From contig JALMQS010000903.1 in assembly GCA_024734495.1 (NCBI GenBank), forward strand, positions 186,001 to 250,000: 64,000 nucleotides of DNA, written 5' to 3'. Under the pieces are notes generated by a model. That model was not told the origin of the DNA. It saw only the letters and a list, made by a program, of their open reading frames with translations, and ran no database searches. Of the stretch, positions 46,930 to 57,500 are shown one piece after another. This stretch comes from Forficula auricularia (lineage: Eukaryota; Arthropoda; Insecta; Dermaptera; Forficulidae). Numbering within the stretch: position 1 is the stretch's first letter; every line of letters starts with the position of its first letter. The position numbers and the translations under genes are program-made.

Positions 46930-49900
46930 ATTAGTAAAATAATTTAGTGAATTTAAAGTAATATTATAGACTATTAAATAGAAATATTACCTTAACAGCC
47001 AACGTCTAGTGTTTCGACCTGCGATGCTGACCCACAGGAACACTCTGACACTCGCGTACAATAAAAAATATATTCGCGATTCACTTCGAAATGGGAAGAG
47101 TACCGAATTTGATAAGAAAATCAAATAATTAATCTAGTAAATGTTAATATTAGTAGGACGACCACCTACCTGGAAATAGAAAAAAAGAAATTATTAGTAA
47201 AATAATTTAGTGAATTTAAAGTAATATTATAGACTATTAAATAGAAATATTACCTTAACAGCCAACGTCTCGTGTTTCGACCTGCGATGCTGACCCCACA
47301 GTAACACTCTGACACTCGCGCACAATAAAAAATATACTCGCGATTCACTTCGAGATGGAAAGAGTAAGGAATTTACGGGAAAATGGATAAAAGGCTAAAA
47401 AGATTAAGAATTTGATTTTCCAGGACATAAGAAAATCAAATACTTAATCTAGTAAATGTTAATATTAGTAGGACGAGCACTTACCTGGAAATAGAAAAAA
47501 AGAAATTATTAGTAAAATAATTTAGTGAATTTAAAGTAATATAGAATATTAAATAGATATATTACCTTAACAGCCAACGTCTCGTGTTTCGACCTGCGAT
47601 GCTGACCCCACAGTAACACTCTGACACTCGCGCACAATAAAAAATATACTCGCGATTCACTTCGAGATGGAAAGAGTAAGGAATTTACGGGAAAATGGAT
47701 AAAAGGCTAAAAAGATTAAGAATTTGATTTTCCAGGACATAAGAAAATCAAATACTTAATCTAGTAAATGTTAATATTAGTAGGACGAGCACTTACCTGG
47801 AAATAGAAAAAAAGAAATCATTAGTAAAATAATTTAGTGAATTTAAAGTAATATAGAATATTAAATAGATATATTACCTTAACAGCCAACGTCTCGTGTT
47901 TCGACCTGCGATGCTGACCCCACAGTAACACTCTGACACTCGCGCACAATAAAAAATATACTCGCGATTCACTTCGAGATGGAAAGAGTAAGGAATTTAC
48001 GGGAAAATGGATAAAAGGCTAAAAAGATTAAGAATTTGATTTTCCAGGACATTAGAAAATCAAATACTTAATCTAGTAAATGTTAATATTAGTAGGACGA
48101 ACACTTGCCTGGAAATAGAAAAAAACGAAATTATTAGTAAAATAATTTAGTGAATTTAAAGTAATATTATAGACTATTAAATAGAAATATTACCTTAACA
48201 GCCAACGTCTAGTGTTTCGACCTGCGATGCCGACCCCACAGGACCACTCTGACACTCGCGTAACAATAAAAAATATATTCGCGATTCACTTCGAAATGGG
48301 AAGTAGTAACGAATTTGATAAGAAAATCAAATAATTAATCTAGTAAATGTTAATATTAGTAGGACGACCACCTACCTGGAAATAGAAAAAAAGAAATTAT
48401 TAGTAAAATAATTTAGTGAATTTAAAGTAATATTATAGACTATTAAATAGAAATATTACCTTAACAGCCAACGTCTCGTGTTTCGACCTGCGATGCTGAC
48501 CCCACAGTAACACTCTGACACTCGCGCACAATAAAAAATATACTCGCGATTCACTTCGAGATGGAAAGAGTAAGGAATTTACGGGAAAATGGATAAAAGG
48601 CTAAAAAGATTAAGAATTTGATTTTCCAGGACATAAGAAAATCAAATACTTAATCTAGTAAATGTTAATATTAGTAGGACGAACACTTACCTGGAAATAG
48701 AAAAAAAGAAATCATTAGTAAAATAATTTAGTGAATTTAAAGTAATATAGAATATTAAATAGATATATTACCTTAACAGCCAACGTCTCGTGTTTCGACC
48801 TGCGATGCTGACCCCACAGTAACACTCTGACACTCGCGCACAATAAAAAATATACTCGCGATTCACTTCGAGATGGAAAGAGTAAGGAATTTACGGGAAA
48901 ATGGATAAAAGGCTAAAAGATTAAGAATTTGATTTTCCAGGACATAAGAAAATCAAATACTTAATCTAGTAAATGTTAATATTAGTAGGACGAACACTTA
49001 CCTGGAAATAGAAAAAAAAAGAAATCATTAGTAAAATAATTTAGTAAATTTAAAGTAATATGGACTATTAAATAGATATATTACCTTAACAGCCAACGTC
49101 TCGTGTTTCGACCTGGGATGCTGATTCCACAGTAACACTCTGACACTCGCGCACAATAAAAAATATACTCGCGATTCACTTCGAGATGGAAAGAGTAAGG
49201 AATTTACGGGAAAATGGATAAAAGGCTAAAAAGATTAAGAATTTGATTTTCCAGGACATAAGAAAATCAAATACTTAATCTAGTAAATGTTAATATTAGT
49301 AGGACGAACACTTACCTGGAAATAGAAAAAAACGAAATTATTAGTAAAATAATTTAGTGAATTTAAAGTAATATTATAGACTATTAAATAGAAATATTAC
49401 CTTAACAGCCAACGTCTAGTGTTTCGACCTGCGATGCTGACCCCACAGGAACACTTCCGACACTCGCGTACAATAAAAAATATATTCGCGATTCACTTCG
49501 AAATGGGAAGAGTAAATCGAATTTGATAAGAAAATCAAATAATTAATCTAGTAAATGTTAATATTAGTAGGACGACCACCTACCTGGAAATAGAAAAAAA
49601 AAGAAATTATTAGTAAAATAATTTAGTGAATTTAAAGTAATATTATAGACTATTAAATAGAAATATTACCTTAACAGCCAACGTCTAGTGTTTCGACCTG
49701 CGATGCTGACCCCACAGTAACACTCTGACACTCGCGCACAATAAAAAATATACTCGCGATTCACTTCGAGATGGAAAGAGTAAGGAATTTACGGGAAAAT
49801 GGATAAAAGGCTAAAAAGATTAAGAATTTGATTTTCCAGGACATAAGAAAATCAAATACTTAATCTAGTAAATGTTAATATTAGTAGGACGAACACTTAC

Positions 49901-51905
49901 CTGGAAATAGAAAAAAGAAATCATTAGTAAAATAATTTAGTGAATTTAAAGTAATATAGAATATTAAATAGATATATTACCTTAACAGCCAACGTCTCGT
50001 GTTTCGACCTGCGATGCTGACCCCACAGTAACACTCTGACACTCGCGCACAATAAAAAATATACTCGCGATTCACTTCGAGATGGAAAGAGTAAGGAATT
50101 TACGGGAAAATGGATAAAAGGCTAAAAGATTAAGAATTTGATTTTCCAGGACATAAGAAAATCAAATACTTAATCTAGTAAATGTTAATATTAGTAGGAC
50201 GAACACTTACCTGGAAATAGAAAAAAAAGAAATTATTAGTAAAATAATTTAGTAAATTTAAAGTAATATGGACTATTAAATAGATATATTACCTTAACAG
50301 CCAACGTCTCGTGTTTCGACCTGGGATGCTGATTCCACAGTAACACTCTGACACTCGCGCACAATAAAAAATATACTCGCGATTCACTTCGAGATGGAAA
50401 GAGTAAGGAATTTACGGGAAAATGGATAAAAGGCTAAAAAGATTAAGAATTTGATTTTCCAGGACATTAGAAAATGTCAAATGCTTAATCTAGTAAATGT
50501 TAATATTAGTAGGACGAACACTTACCTGGAAATAGAAAAAAACGAAATTATTAGTAAAATAATTTAGTGAATTTAAAAGTAATAATATAGACTATTAAAC
50601 AGAAATATTACCTTAACAGCCAACGTCTAGTGTTCTGACCTGCGATGCTGACCCCACAGGAACACTTCCGACACTCGCGTACAACAAAAAATATATTCGC
50701 GATTCACTTCGAAATGGGAAGAGTAACGAATTTGATAAGAGAAAATCAAATAATTAATCTAGTAAATGTTAATATTAGTAGGACGACCACCTACCTGGAA
50801 ATAGAAAAAAAAAGAAATTATTAGTAAAATAATTTAGTGAGATTTAAAGTAATATTATAGACTATTAAATAGAAATATTACCTTAACAGCCAACGTCTAG
50901 TGTTTCGACCTGCGATGCTGACCCCACAGTAACACTCTGACACTCGCGCACAATAAAAAATATACTCGCGATTCATTTCGAGATGGAAAGAGTAAGGAAT
51001 TTACGGGAAAATGGATAAAAGGCTAAAAAGATTAAGAATTTGATTTTCCAGGACATAAGAAAATCAAATACTTAATCTAGTAAATGTTAATATTAGTAGG
51101 ACGAACACTTACCTGGAAATAGAAAAAAAGAAATCATTAGTAAAATAATTTAGTGAATTTAAAGTAATATAGAATATTAAATAGATATATTACCTTAACA
51201 GCCAACGTCTCGTGTTTCGACCTGCGATGCTGACCCCACAGTAACACTCTGACACTCGCGCACAATAAAAAATATACTCGCGATTCACTTCGAGATGGAA
51301 AGAGTAAGGAATTTACGGGAAAATGGATAAAAGGCTAAAAAGATTAAGAATTTGATTTTCCAGGACATAAGAAAATCAAATACTTAATCTAGTAAATGTT
51401 AATATTAGTAGGACGAACACTTACCTGAAAATAGAAAAAAAGAAATTATTAGTAAAATAATTTAGTGAATTTAAAGTAATATAGACTATTAAATAGATAT
51501 ATTACCTTAACAGCCAACGTCTCGTGTTTCGACCTGGGATGCTGACCCCACAGTAACACTCTGACACTCGCGCACAATAAAAAATATACTCGCGATTCAC
51601 TTCGAGATGGAAAGAGTAAGGAATTTACGGGAAAATGGATAAAAGGCTAAAAAGATTAAGAATTTGATTTTCCAGGACATAAGAAAATCAAATACTTAAT
51701 CTAGTAAATGTTAATATTAGTAGGACGACCACTTACCTGAAAATAGATAAAAGATATTATTAGTAAAATAATTTAGTGAATTTAAAGTAATATAGACTAA
51801 TAAATAGATATATTACCTTAACAGCCAACGTCTCGTGTTTCGACCTGCGATCTGGATCGATTAATATTAGTAATACGAGCACGTACCTGAAAATAGATAA
51901 AAGAT
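46930..51905 (-). repeat. Higher-order repeat of four monomers, about 1205-bp period, four copies
   Basis: A shortened monomer (about 263 bp, with CGTCTAGTG and ACAGGA-CAC variants and an internal deletion between GAATTT repeats) has its anchor at 46989, 48192, 49399 and 50610, i.e. steps of 1203, 1207 and 1211. A second diagnostic variant, CCTGGGATGCTG, is at about 49111, 50319 and 51532. The array ends at 51815-51905 with another truncated monomer, in phase with the same period. Confidence 0.88.
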
Positions 51906-52134
51906 ATTATTAGTAAAATAATATAGTGAATTTAAAGTATTTTTATACAAATATTCGCAATAAAATTATATTAAAAATATATCATTTATTTAGACAAATT
52001 GATTTTAAACTTAAAGTTTTAATTTTCTTTTTTTATTATTTATTTATTTTGTTTGATCTTTTTTGTGAAAAACTCGAAAAAATTACTTGAAAATTTTAGA
52101 CTATTTATTACTTACTTTATTATAAGAATAGATT
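51906..52134. other. AT-rich junction right of the array
   Basis: 51985-52030 (TTTAGACAAATTGATTTT, then AACTTAAAGTTTTAATTTT) recurs at 59027-59075 in the same orientation. No gene is seen. Confidence 0.55.
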
Positions 52135-52330
52135 ATTATAAAGATATCTTACTTTAATAGCCAACGTCTCGCTGCTGGACTTGGAATACTCTGACCCCAG
52201 ATGTACACACTTAAACTCGCGAACAATTAAAAATATACTCGCGAAACATTTCGGTTTCGAAGGAATAAGGATTTAAGATAATACGGAATAAATTGTTATA
52301 GGATTAGGAATAGGACATGATTCTAGGTCT
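52135..52330 (-). repeat. Diverged outlying satellite monomer
   Basis: The words AGCCAACGTCTCG, CTGACCCCA, AATATACTCGCGA and GGAATAAGGAATTTA-like follow in the same order as in the array, with roughly 70 percent identity by eye. On the minus strand the donor-like site is kept as AAA|GTAAGA, while the fused acceptor/donor is not found. It is separated from the array by about 230 bp of unrelated sequence. Confidence 0.75.
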
Positions 52331-52780
52331 AAACTTCTTTCTCTATATAAGTACAAAAAAGTACACACCTACCCGTTACCCAAGTATTAAAAATAATTTA
52401 GTTTTATTTTTTTATGAAACTCTCCTTAATATCAACAAATTTTATCAAATAAGTCACCGAACATATGAATTTCAATTCTAAATTTTGAATGCGTTTCTAA
52501 CCTGGGACTCATGAATGTGTACGCTTTGGTCCCAAAGGATTTACCTTTTTATGGCCAAAATTATTAAATATCTACACAATATGTAGAAGATATTAGCTAC
52601 CTGCAAGTAGGTATATTTTATTTTTAGAATAGACATTTGTCGTTAAAAAATTGAGTTATTAGAACTACAAAATATCTTCACTTTTACCGAAAACATACAC
52701 AAACACTATTTCATTTACGAAAAAGTATAATAAGTAGAAAGAAAAAATTCTTTAATATAAGGGATGAATGGTTGTTTATT
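52331..52780. other. AT-rich spacer
   Basis: It contains the word GTACACACCTACCCG shared with about 23871. No gene is recognised. Confidence 0.5.
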
Positions 52781-52919
52781 AGTGAGGGTGGAATCAGCTC
52801 AGTGGGTGGATGAAGGTAGAGAGGCCATATTGTAATACTCACAGTCGATGTTTCACTCGCCACTTCCTGAGGTACACTGCGCATTCTCCCTATCACTCCC
52901 CCTTATATTCATTCTATCT

Positions 52920-53040
52920 CCCCTCCCACCACTGTCCCTATCTACCCCCTCCACACACTGTCCCTATCTACTCCCTCCAAACCACTGTCCCTATCTACCC
53001 CCCTCCAACACCACACACTGTCCCTATCTCTTGCCCCCTC
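52920..53040. repeat. Minisatellite, about 27-bp unit, four copies
   Basis: The unit CACTGTCCCTATCTACCCCC, followed by a short TCCA-rich stretch, is repeated four times with slight length change. It lies in a C/T-rich segment (52860-53090). Open frames across it are low-complexity artefacts. Confidence 0.85.
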
Positions 53041-53239
53041 GCTACTCTCCCAATCTCTCTCTTCCCCTTATATACCCTTCGAGAGCAATTAGAGGAATCT
53101 ATTCTTAGCATATCTTGCGAGATAATCTTAATCGGCTTAGAATAGTACGTCATACTATTTTCACTGATCATTATGAATAATTTAACCATGTTTAAAACAC
53201 ACCATTCGACTTTCACTTATCACTACTAATTTTATTATT

Positions 53240-53337
53240 TATTGAAGGAAACAATAAAAGAGTGTCTCTTCTGTTGGAAAAATAGACTGATAAAGAGAGC
53301 AAACCCCTCGAAACTATAGTCCCGTATGAATAAATTC
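53240..53337 (+). mobile_element. Penelope-like terminal repeat fragment with hammerhead-like core
   Basis: 53242-53268 (inverted copy of 53358-53388) carries the GAAGGA-ACAATAAAAGAGTGT tail of the Penelope family seen at 14.0 kb. A hammerhead-like core follows at 53283-53325: CTGATAA (one change from CUGAUGA), a GC stem-loop, C-GAAA-CTATAGTC. Confidence 0.6.
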
Positions 53338-53740
53338 AAAATTTATTTTTCCTGCATAAGACACACTCTTTTATTGTCTCCTTCAATTCATAAAAATTCT
53401 GCTACTTTTGGCAAAAAGACATTTTCAATTATATTTAACTCTGAGCATCTTTTAATCTACTCTTATTAAGCTAGCAAAAATTGTATATATATTTATATAG
53501 TAATTAATTTTAATTATACTACTCTCCTACTCCAAAATTATATTTTATAATCTTCAAGATAAGCTGGTTTTTTACATGAACGTTTAGATTGTAAAGAATT
53601 ATATAAAAACAATCTTTAATTTGGGTTTTATTAACTTAAAAAGACTGACATACGAAAACAACAATAACACTTAAAATTACAACAATAGGAGAATAAATAA
53701 ACAATCACTGCCTGTATGATTAATTACATAGTAATTTATT
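53338..53740 (+). repeat. 400-bp direct repeat, left copy
   Basis: It is nearly identical to 54823-55222. It begins with the Penelope tail (GACACACTCTTTTATTGTC), passes GCTACTTTTGGCAAAAAGAC and a Helitron-5'-like word (TCTACTCTTATTAAGCTAGC), and ends GATTAATTACATAGTAATTT. Together the copies flank the Penelope-like endonuclease segment as long terminal-repeat-like sequences. Confidence 0.9.
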
Positions 53741-53754
53741 ATAATACTAGATGA

Positions 53755-54785
53755 AGGAGGTATCAGCCAAAGATGGAATCATACTAGATGAAGGAGGAGG
53801 TATCAGCCAAAGATGGAATCACTGGGTTCAATAAAACACCTTTAATGAGACGTTTCGGCCTAAATTTTGTTTGGCCATCTTCGGTCAATTAGGCTAAAAA
53901 TTTTTTTTACAAATGGATGTTAATTGATATATTTTCTAGCACCTATATAGGGCAAAGTTCACGTTCACTAAAAATTAGGGTATATGAGCATAAATTAAGT
54001 GTTCGAAATAAAAAGACCAACACTGCACTCTCCACCCACGCAGCCGAACATAGTCATTCTTTTGATTACGATAATGCGAAAATATTGGTCAAGATTGATA
54101 ACTTCTATAAAAGATCCATAGCCGAAATGCTATATATAAAAATAGCAGGTGATAAGGCTATCAATTTTAAAAGAGATTGTATGTTTCTTTCCAATATTTA
54201 TACATCTATCCTGTGTGATATGAGCCAACAGTTGTTTTCTTGAACTTAATGTATAGAAACTTTTTTGAAAATTTTTTTTTTTTAATAAGAATTTGTATAA
54301 TTTGATTGAATGAAAAAATGCATGTGATTTAAAAGTAATTAGATTCTAATTTGGATTTTCTGTTTGTAAATAAATAATGATGGGATATATGATGACCTCA
54401 CATAAGGGTCAAATATCTAATTATAATGTAATATATAGAAAAGATTTATATAAACTCATTACTTTCATTCTGAAACTTTTGGGTCCAGGCACGTTAAAAA
54501 TTCGCATGAAGCTAAAAGAAAATTTTTTATTTTTGACAAGGCTTGGTTCGATCACATATGTGTACCGCATTTTGTGTATAACTGTAAGTCTAAATAACCA
54601 ACTTGGTCAACTTATAATTTTTTATAAAAAAATATATCAATTAACATCCATTTGTAAAAAAATTTTTTAGCCTAATTGACTGAAGATGGCCAAATAAAAT
54701 TTAGGCCGAAACGTCTCATTAAAGGTGTTTTATTGAACCCAGTGATTCCATCTTTGGCTGATACCTCCTCCTTCATCTAGTATAG
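53755..54785 (+). mobile_element. Penelope-like element, truncated, with inverted terminal repeats
   Basis: The inverted ends of about 150 bp (53788-53940 and 54625-54783) share GGAGGAGGTATCAGCCAAAG and a hammerhead-like motif (minus strand 53846-53888; plus strand 54677-54717, CTGAAGA, GGCC stem, GGCC-GAAA-CGTC). Between them lies a GIY-YIG endonuclease fragment. 53755-53787 duplicates the extreme left end (ACTAGATGAAGGAGG). The reverse transcriptase is missing. Confidence 0.8.
53917..54243 (+). pseudogene. Penelope-like GIY-YIG endonuclease domain, C-terminal fragment
   Basis: The 108-residue frame begins inside the left inverted repeat and quickly enters STYIGQSSRSLKIRVYEHKL, the YIG half of a GIY-YIG nuclease with its conserved arginine and histidine region. 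ALSTHAAEHSHSFDYDNAKI follows, then KRSIAEMLYIKI, where the glutamate of the E-x-x-x-I helix is present. This is the endonuclease that closes Penelope-like polyproteins (normally about 800 residues with a reverse transcriptase before it). Here only the last 100 residues remain and the start codon is incidental. The GIY motif itself is lost. The other Penelope fragment (55777-55995) is clearly different, so two lineages are present. Confidence 0.85.
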
Positions 54786-54822
54786 TTTCATCACAGCCAC
54801 GAACTCTTACAATATAAATTAA

Positions 54823-55222
54823 AATTTATTTTTCCTGCATAAGACACACTCTTTAATTGTCTCCTTCAATTCATAAAATTTCTGCTACTTTTGGCAAAAA
54901 GACATTTTCAATTATATTTAACTCTGAGCATCTTTTAATCTACTCTTATTAAGCTAGCAAAAATTGTATATATATTTATATAGCAATTAATTTTAATTAT
55001 ACTACTCTCCTACTCCAAAATTATATTTTATAATCTTCAAGATAAGCTGGTTTTTTACATGAACGTTTAGATTGTAAAGAATTATATAAAAACAATCTTT
55101 AATTTGGGTTTTATTAACTTAAAAAGACTGACATACGAAAACAACAATAACACTTAAAATTACAACAATAGGAGAATAAATAAACAATCACTGCCTGTAT
55201 GATTAATTACATAGTAATTTAA
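54823..55222 (+). repeat. 400-bp direct repeat, right copy
   Basis: It repeats 53338-53740 with only a few differences, for example CTTTAATTG for CTTTTATTG near the start. The high identity suggests a recent duplication or the terminal repeats of one insertion. Confidence 0.9.
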
Positions 55223-55234
55223 TTTATAATTTGA

Positions 55235-55995
55235 AAGTTTATATTGGGAAAATAAGGACAAGTTTTTTATGTGTGACTTTTTTATTTATCCACCATACGT
55301 TTCGTCGACTTTGCCGACTTCTTCAGGGCTTCTACAATTATAAGAACATTCTTGATATTAATTTACAAAAGTACAGTCAGAATCCAAAAACAAACATGTA
55401 TCAATAGTTTACCTACCAAATAGTCATGTCACACATTCGTCTAAATTTTCTTATTACCTTCGTTACCATTGAAGGCCATCAGAATACAATTTTCAAAAGA
55501 TATTTGGCACATTCACAAAAAACACAATTTTTCTCTTTATAATAACAACCTTATCAATACAAAACAGAACAGAAATCACTTCTTATAAAAATAGAATAGA
55601 ATACTTTTCTTTTTATCCCTATATACAAAAATCTCAACTTCGAATAAATTAAACTTATACATTAATAAAATATATGTCAACGACACCAGTCAAGTTATTA
55701 TTAGATGAAAAAATCCATTTTTATTTTCAACATATAATTGCATTTATTTTTGAAATTTGTTATTATTATTTATTTTTTATTTTTTATCCTTATACCTGTT
55801 TAGCAAAAAACTATAAATTCCACTTAAATTCTGGGTGTCTGTTCTAAAATTCACTGTATCATTTAACGAAATGTGAATCATTTCACTTATTGTTCTTTTA
55901 AAATACACTGGTTCAAAATCTAATATTAATGTATCATCAAACTTGAATTGATGATTTAGATCAAAATGATGGGTAGCTAGGGCGGTTTTGTCATT
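55235..55995 (-). mobile_element. Second Penelope-like element, 3' part
   Basis: On the minus strand it runs from a GIY-YIG endonuclease tail through about 450 bp of AT-rich untranslated sequence to a terminal motif at 55296-55328 (CTGAAGAAGTCGGC, then GTCGACGAAACGTATGG), which has the hammerhead-like order typical of Penelope termini. It is cut on the 5' side at about 55995, where Helitron-like GC-rich sequence begins. Confidence 0.75.
55777..55995 (-). pseudogene. Penelope-like endonuclease C-terminus, second lineage
   Basis: The homologous part reads TALATHHFDLNHQFKFDDTL, then FEPVYFKRTISEMIHISL, then FRTDTQNLSGIYSFLLNRYK to the stop at 55777. ALATH-x-x-x-x-H, the R-x-I-x-E-M-I helix and the terminal N-FRTD-LS-IY segment align with 53917-54243 and with Penelope-type GIY-YIG domains generally. 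The open frame extends upstream to 56067, but residues 1-24 come from unrelated GC-rich repeat sequence and are not part of the protein. The catalytic YIG half is missing, so this is a dead fragment. Confidence 0.8.
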
Positions 55996-56146
55996 TTTTA
56001 AAATATGCCCCCAGGCCGGCTGAGCCCCTAGGCCCGGGCCTTGTGGGCCTAGGCGAAAACCCAGCACTGGGTGTGAGGTTGGGGTTCGTGGGTCGAGGGT
56101 CCAGGGGCGTGCCCCCAGGCTAGCAAGATGGCCGCCGAAGCAGCTA
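55996..56146 (+). mobile_element. GC-rich junction and Helitron family A 3' end fragment
   Basis: 56075-56146 carries the Helitron tail: GGGTCCAGGGGCGTG-type sequence, GGCTAGCAAGATGGCC, a short hairpin and GCAGCTAT. 55996-56060 contains palindromic GGCC-rich words (CCCTAGGCCCGGGCC, GGGCCTAGGC) of unknown origin. Confidence 0.55.
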
Positions 56147-56261
56147 TATTAAATATATTTAAAAAATCCATTTATTATTTATTATAAATAAAATATCATA
56201 AATAGACTATTCAATTATTATTTATAAGTACATAAATTTGCCGCGCTTCTTTATAAAGAAC

Positions 56262-56350
56262 GACAGTATACGATAGAAGTCAGGAAGCACCCGGCCAATC
56301 AGATGGAGGGAGGCTTGGCGAAATATCCGCTTATTTCAAATCAAATGAAT
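56262..56350 (+). repeat. Dispersed repeat; inverted copy at 61492-61585
   Basis: AAGTCAGGAAGCACCC, CCAATC and CCGCTTATTTCAAA-CAA recur in order on the opposite strand at 61492-61585. GATTGGCCATCC-type words also occur in the loop of the Harbinger-like MITE near 4998. Confidence 0.6.
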
Positions 56351-56439
56351 TATGATTCTATTTATTATTTTAAATTGAATAATGTATAATATTTAGATAT
56401 TATATGTAGACGAATTAAGTACATATTTGAGAGAATTTT

Positions 56440-57500
56440 GTGGCGGAACATTGTCAAAAATGCAAAAAAAAAGTTAAAAATTTGATTATTTTTGGTGGTT
56501 TTTCACTTATAACTCGAAAATTATCAACTTTTCTCAAATAACCTTCCTATTCAAAATGAAAGTTCATAATTTCGACATCATTTAGACTTTGTCTCCGGCC
56601 AACTGTTCGGGCTCAAGCACTAGTTGAAAATTGGCGTATTTTTTCTGTTTCCGCAAATCCCAAAAACTCGCACTTTTTTTGATATTTTCCCATTTTGACA
56701 ATGAAGGAACATGTTTTCGACAAAGACCACTTTATCCATTTTTAAACTAGATTAAATTTGCTACAATTAAAACAAAGTTAGACGCTGTTATACTCCCAGT
56801 CAACTTCTTATACTGTATAAGGCTCAAATTCGTCCCTGTCTCGAATATGGCTCTCATCTGTGGAGAGGTGCCTCCAAGCATTCTCTTGCTACACTGGATG
56901 CAATTCAGAAGCGAGCAATTAAACTAATAAGAGACCCGGCTCTAACCAACTCACTCGACTCCCTGGCTCACCGAAAAACCGTTTCTGCCCTTTCCCTGTA
57001 CTACAGATACTATCACGGTGTCTGTTCAGTCGAGCTGAAATCAATTATCCCCCTAATGCCCTCTTTACGAGAAACACGCGGTTTTCGAACGCTCAGCACC
57101 CCTTCGCTGTCAAATTGGATAAAAGTCGAACAAGCGCTTTCGCCAACTCTTTTATCCCTATGACCTCCAGAGACTGGAACTCGCTCCCTGCCACCATCCT
57201 TCCCGCGACTTATAACCTTCAGCTATTTAAGACCCGTATCCACAGATACCTTCGACCCCCGCCCAACCCATAAAATTCTTTCTTCTTCTTTTCACGATGG
57301 AGGGGCCAACCCAGGCCTTTAGGGCTTGCACCTTTTTGGTGTAACTCCTTCTCTCATCATTTTCATTAAAAAAAAAGTTTCACCTTAATTAGATAAATGG
57401 TAACCCGTGCCGCAATGAGGTTGAAGTTTTGAAAAACTGCAATATTTTCTTTTCATAAAATGAAAACCACTCATCCTAGAAACGAATCGAAATCCTCAAA
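56440..57500. mobile_element. Foldback element copy 2, split by a non-LTR insertion
   Basis: 56500-56600 (ACTTATAACTCGAAAA, then CAAAATGAAAGTTCATAA) and 57380-57490 (CACCTTAATTAG, CCCGTGCCGCAATGAGGTTG, AAAACCACTCATCCTAGAAAC) correspond to the left arm and centre of 17330-18190. A non-LTR fragment occupies the part between them. Confidence 0.6.
56795..57376 (+). mobile_element. 5'-truncated non-LTR retrotransposon, family N, second copy
   Basis: Frames spell the reverse transcriptase tail: SRIWLSSVERCLQAFSCY-like and, in the alternative frame, RPCLEYGSHLWRGASKHSLA with LDAIQKRAIKLI; then LDSLAHRKTVSALSLYYRYY and HGVCSVELKSIIPLMPS. After a frameshift come SRDWNSLPATILPATYNLQL and KTRIHRYL. It ends in untranslated sequence with CTTTTTGGTG and an A-run at 57365-57374. 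It is the same family as 16282-16960 and 62290-62744. Confidence 0.85.

Larger units (their letters stand above)
25991..51905 (-). repeat. Satellite array, about 84 monomers of about 312 bp
   Basis: Head-to-tail monomers run without interruption for 25.9 kb. Counting the anchor ACCTTAACAG gives steps of 312-316 bp (26051, 26364, 26676, 26990, 27306, 27618, 27930 and so on) to 51815. Monomers differ by a few substitutions and A-run lengths; the left edge (25991-27300) and right end (from 46.9 kb) are the most varied. Each contains a hairpin (TTGATTTTC, 11-base loop, GAAAATCAA) and a direct repeat ACTCGCG 28 bp apart. I list it on the minus strand because that strand carries the ordered splice-like signals described separately. 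It has no coding capacity conserved across monomers. Confidence 0.97.

Noticed and set aside
25991..51905. CRISPR-like or gene-cluster interpretation of the periodic repeat
   Set aside because: There are no unique spacers between short repeats; the whole 312-bp unit is repeated and the context is eukaryotic.
25991..51905. Centromere identity of the array, CENP-B box
   Set aside because: No 17-bp CENP-B box is seen, and 26 kb of tandem repeat near a conserved gene is not evidence of a centromere.
52711..53216. Four overlapping open frames around the CACTGTCCCTATC minisatellite
   Set aside because: Low-complexity repeat translation with no conserved domain; frames exist on both strands for the same reason.
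54377..54670. 97-residue frame downstream of the Penelope endonuclease
   Set aside because: It reads into the right inverted repeat, has no recognisable motif and lies in the element's untranslated part.
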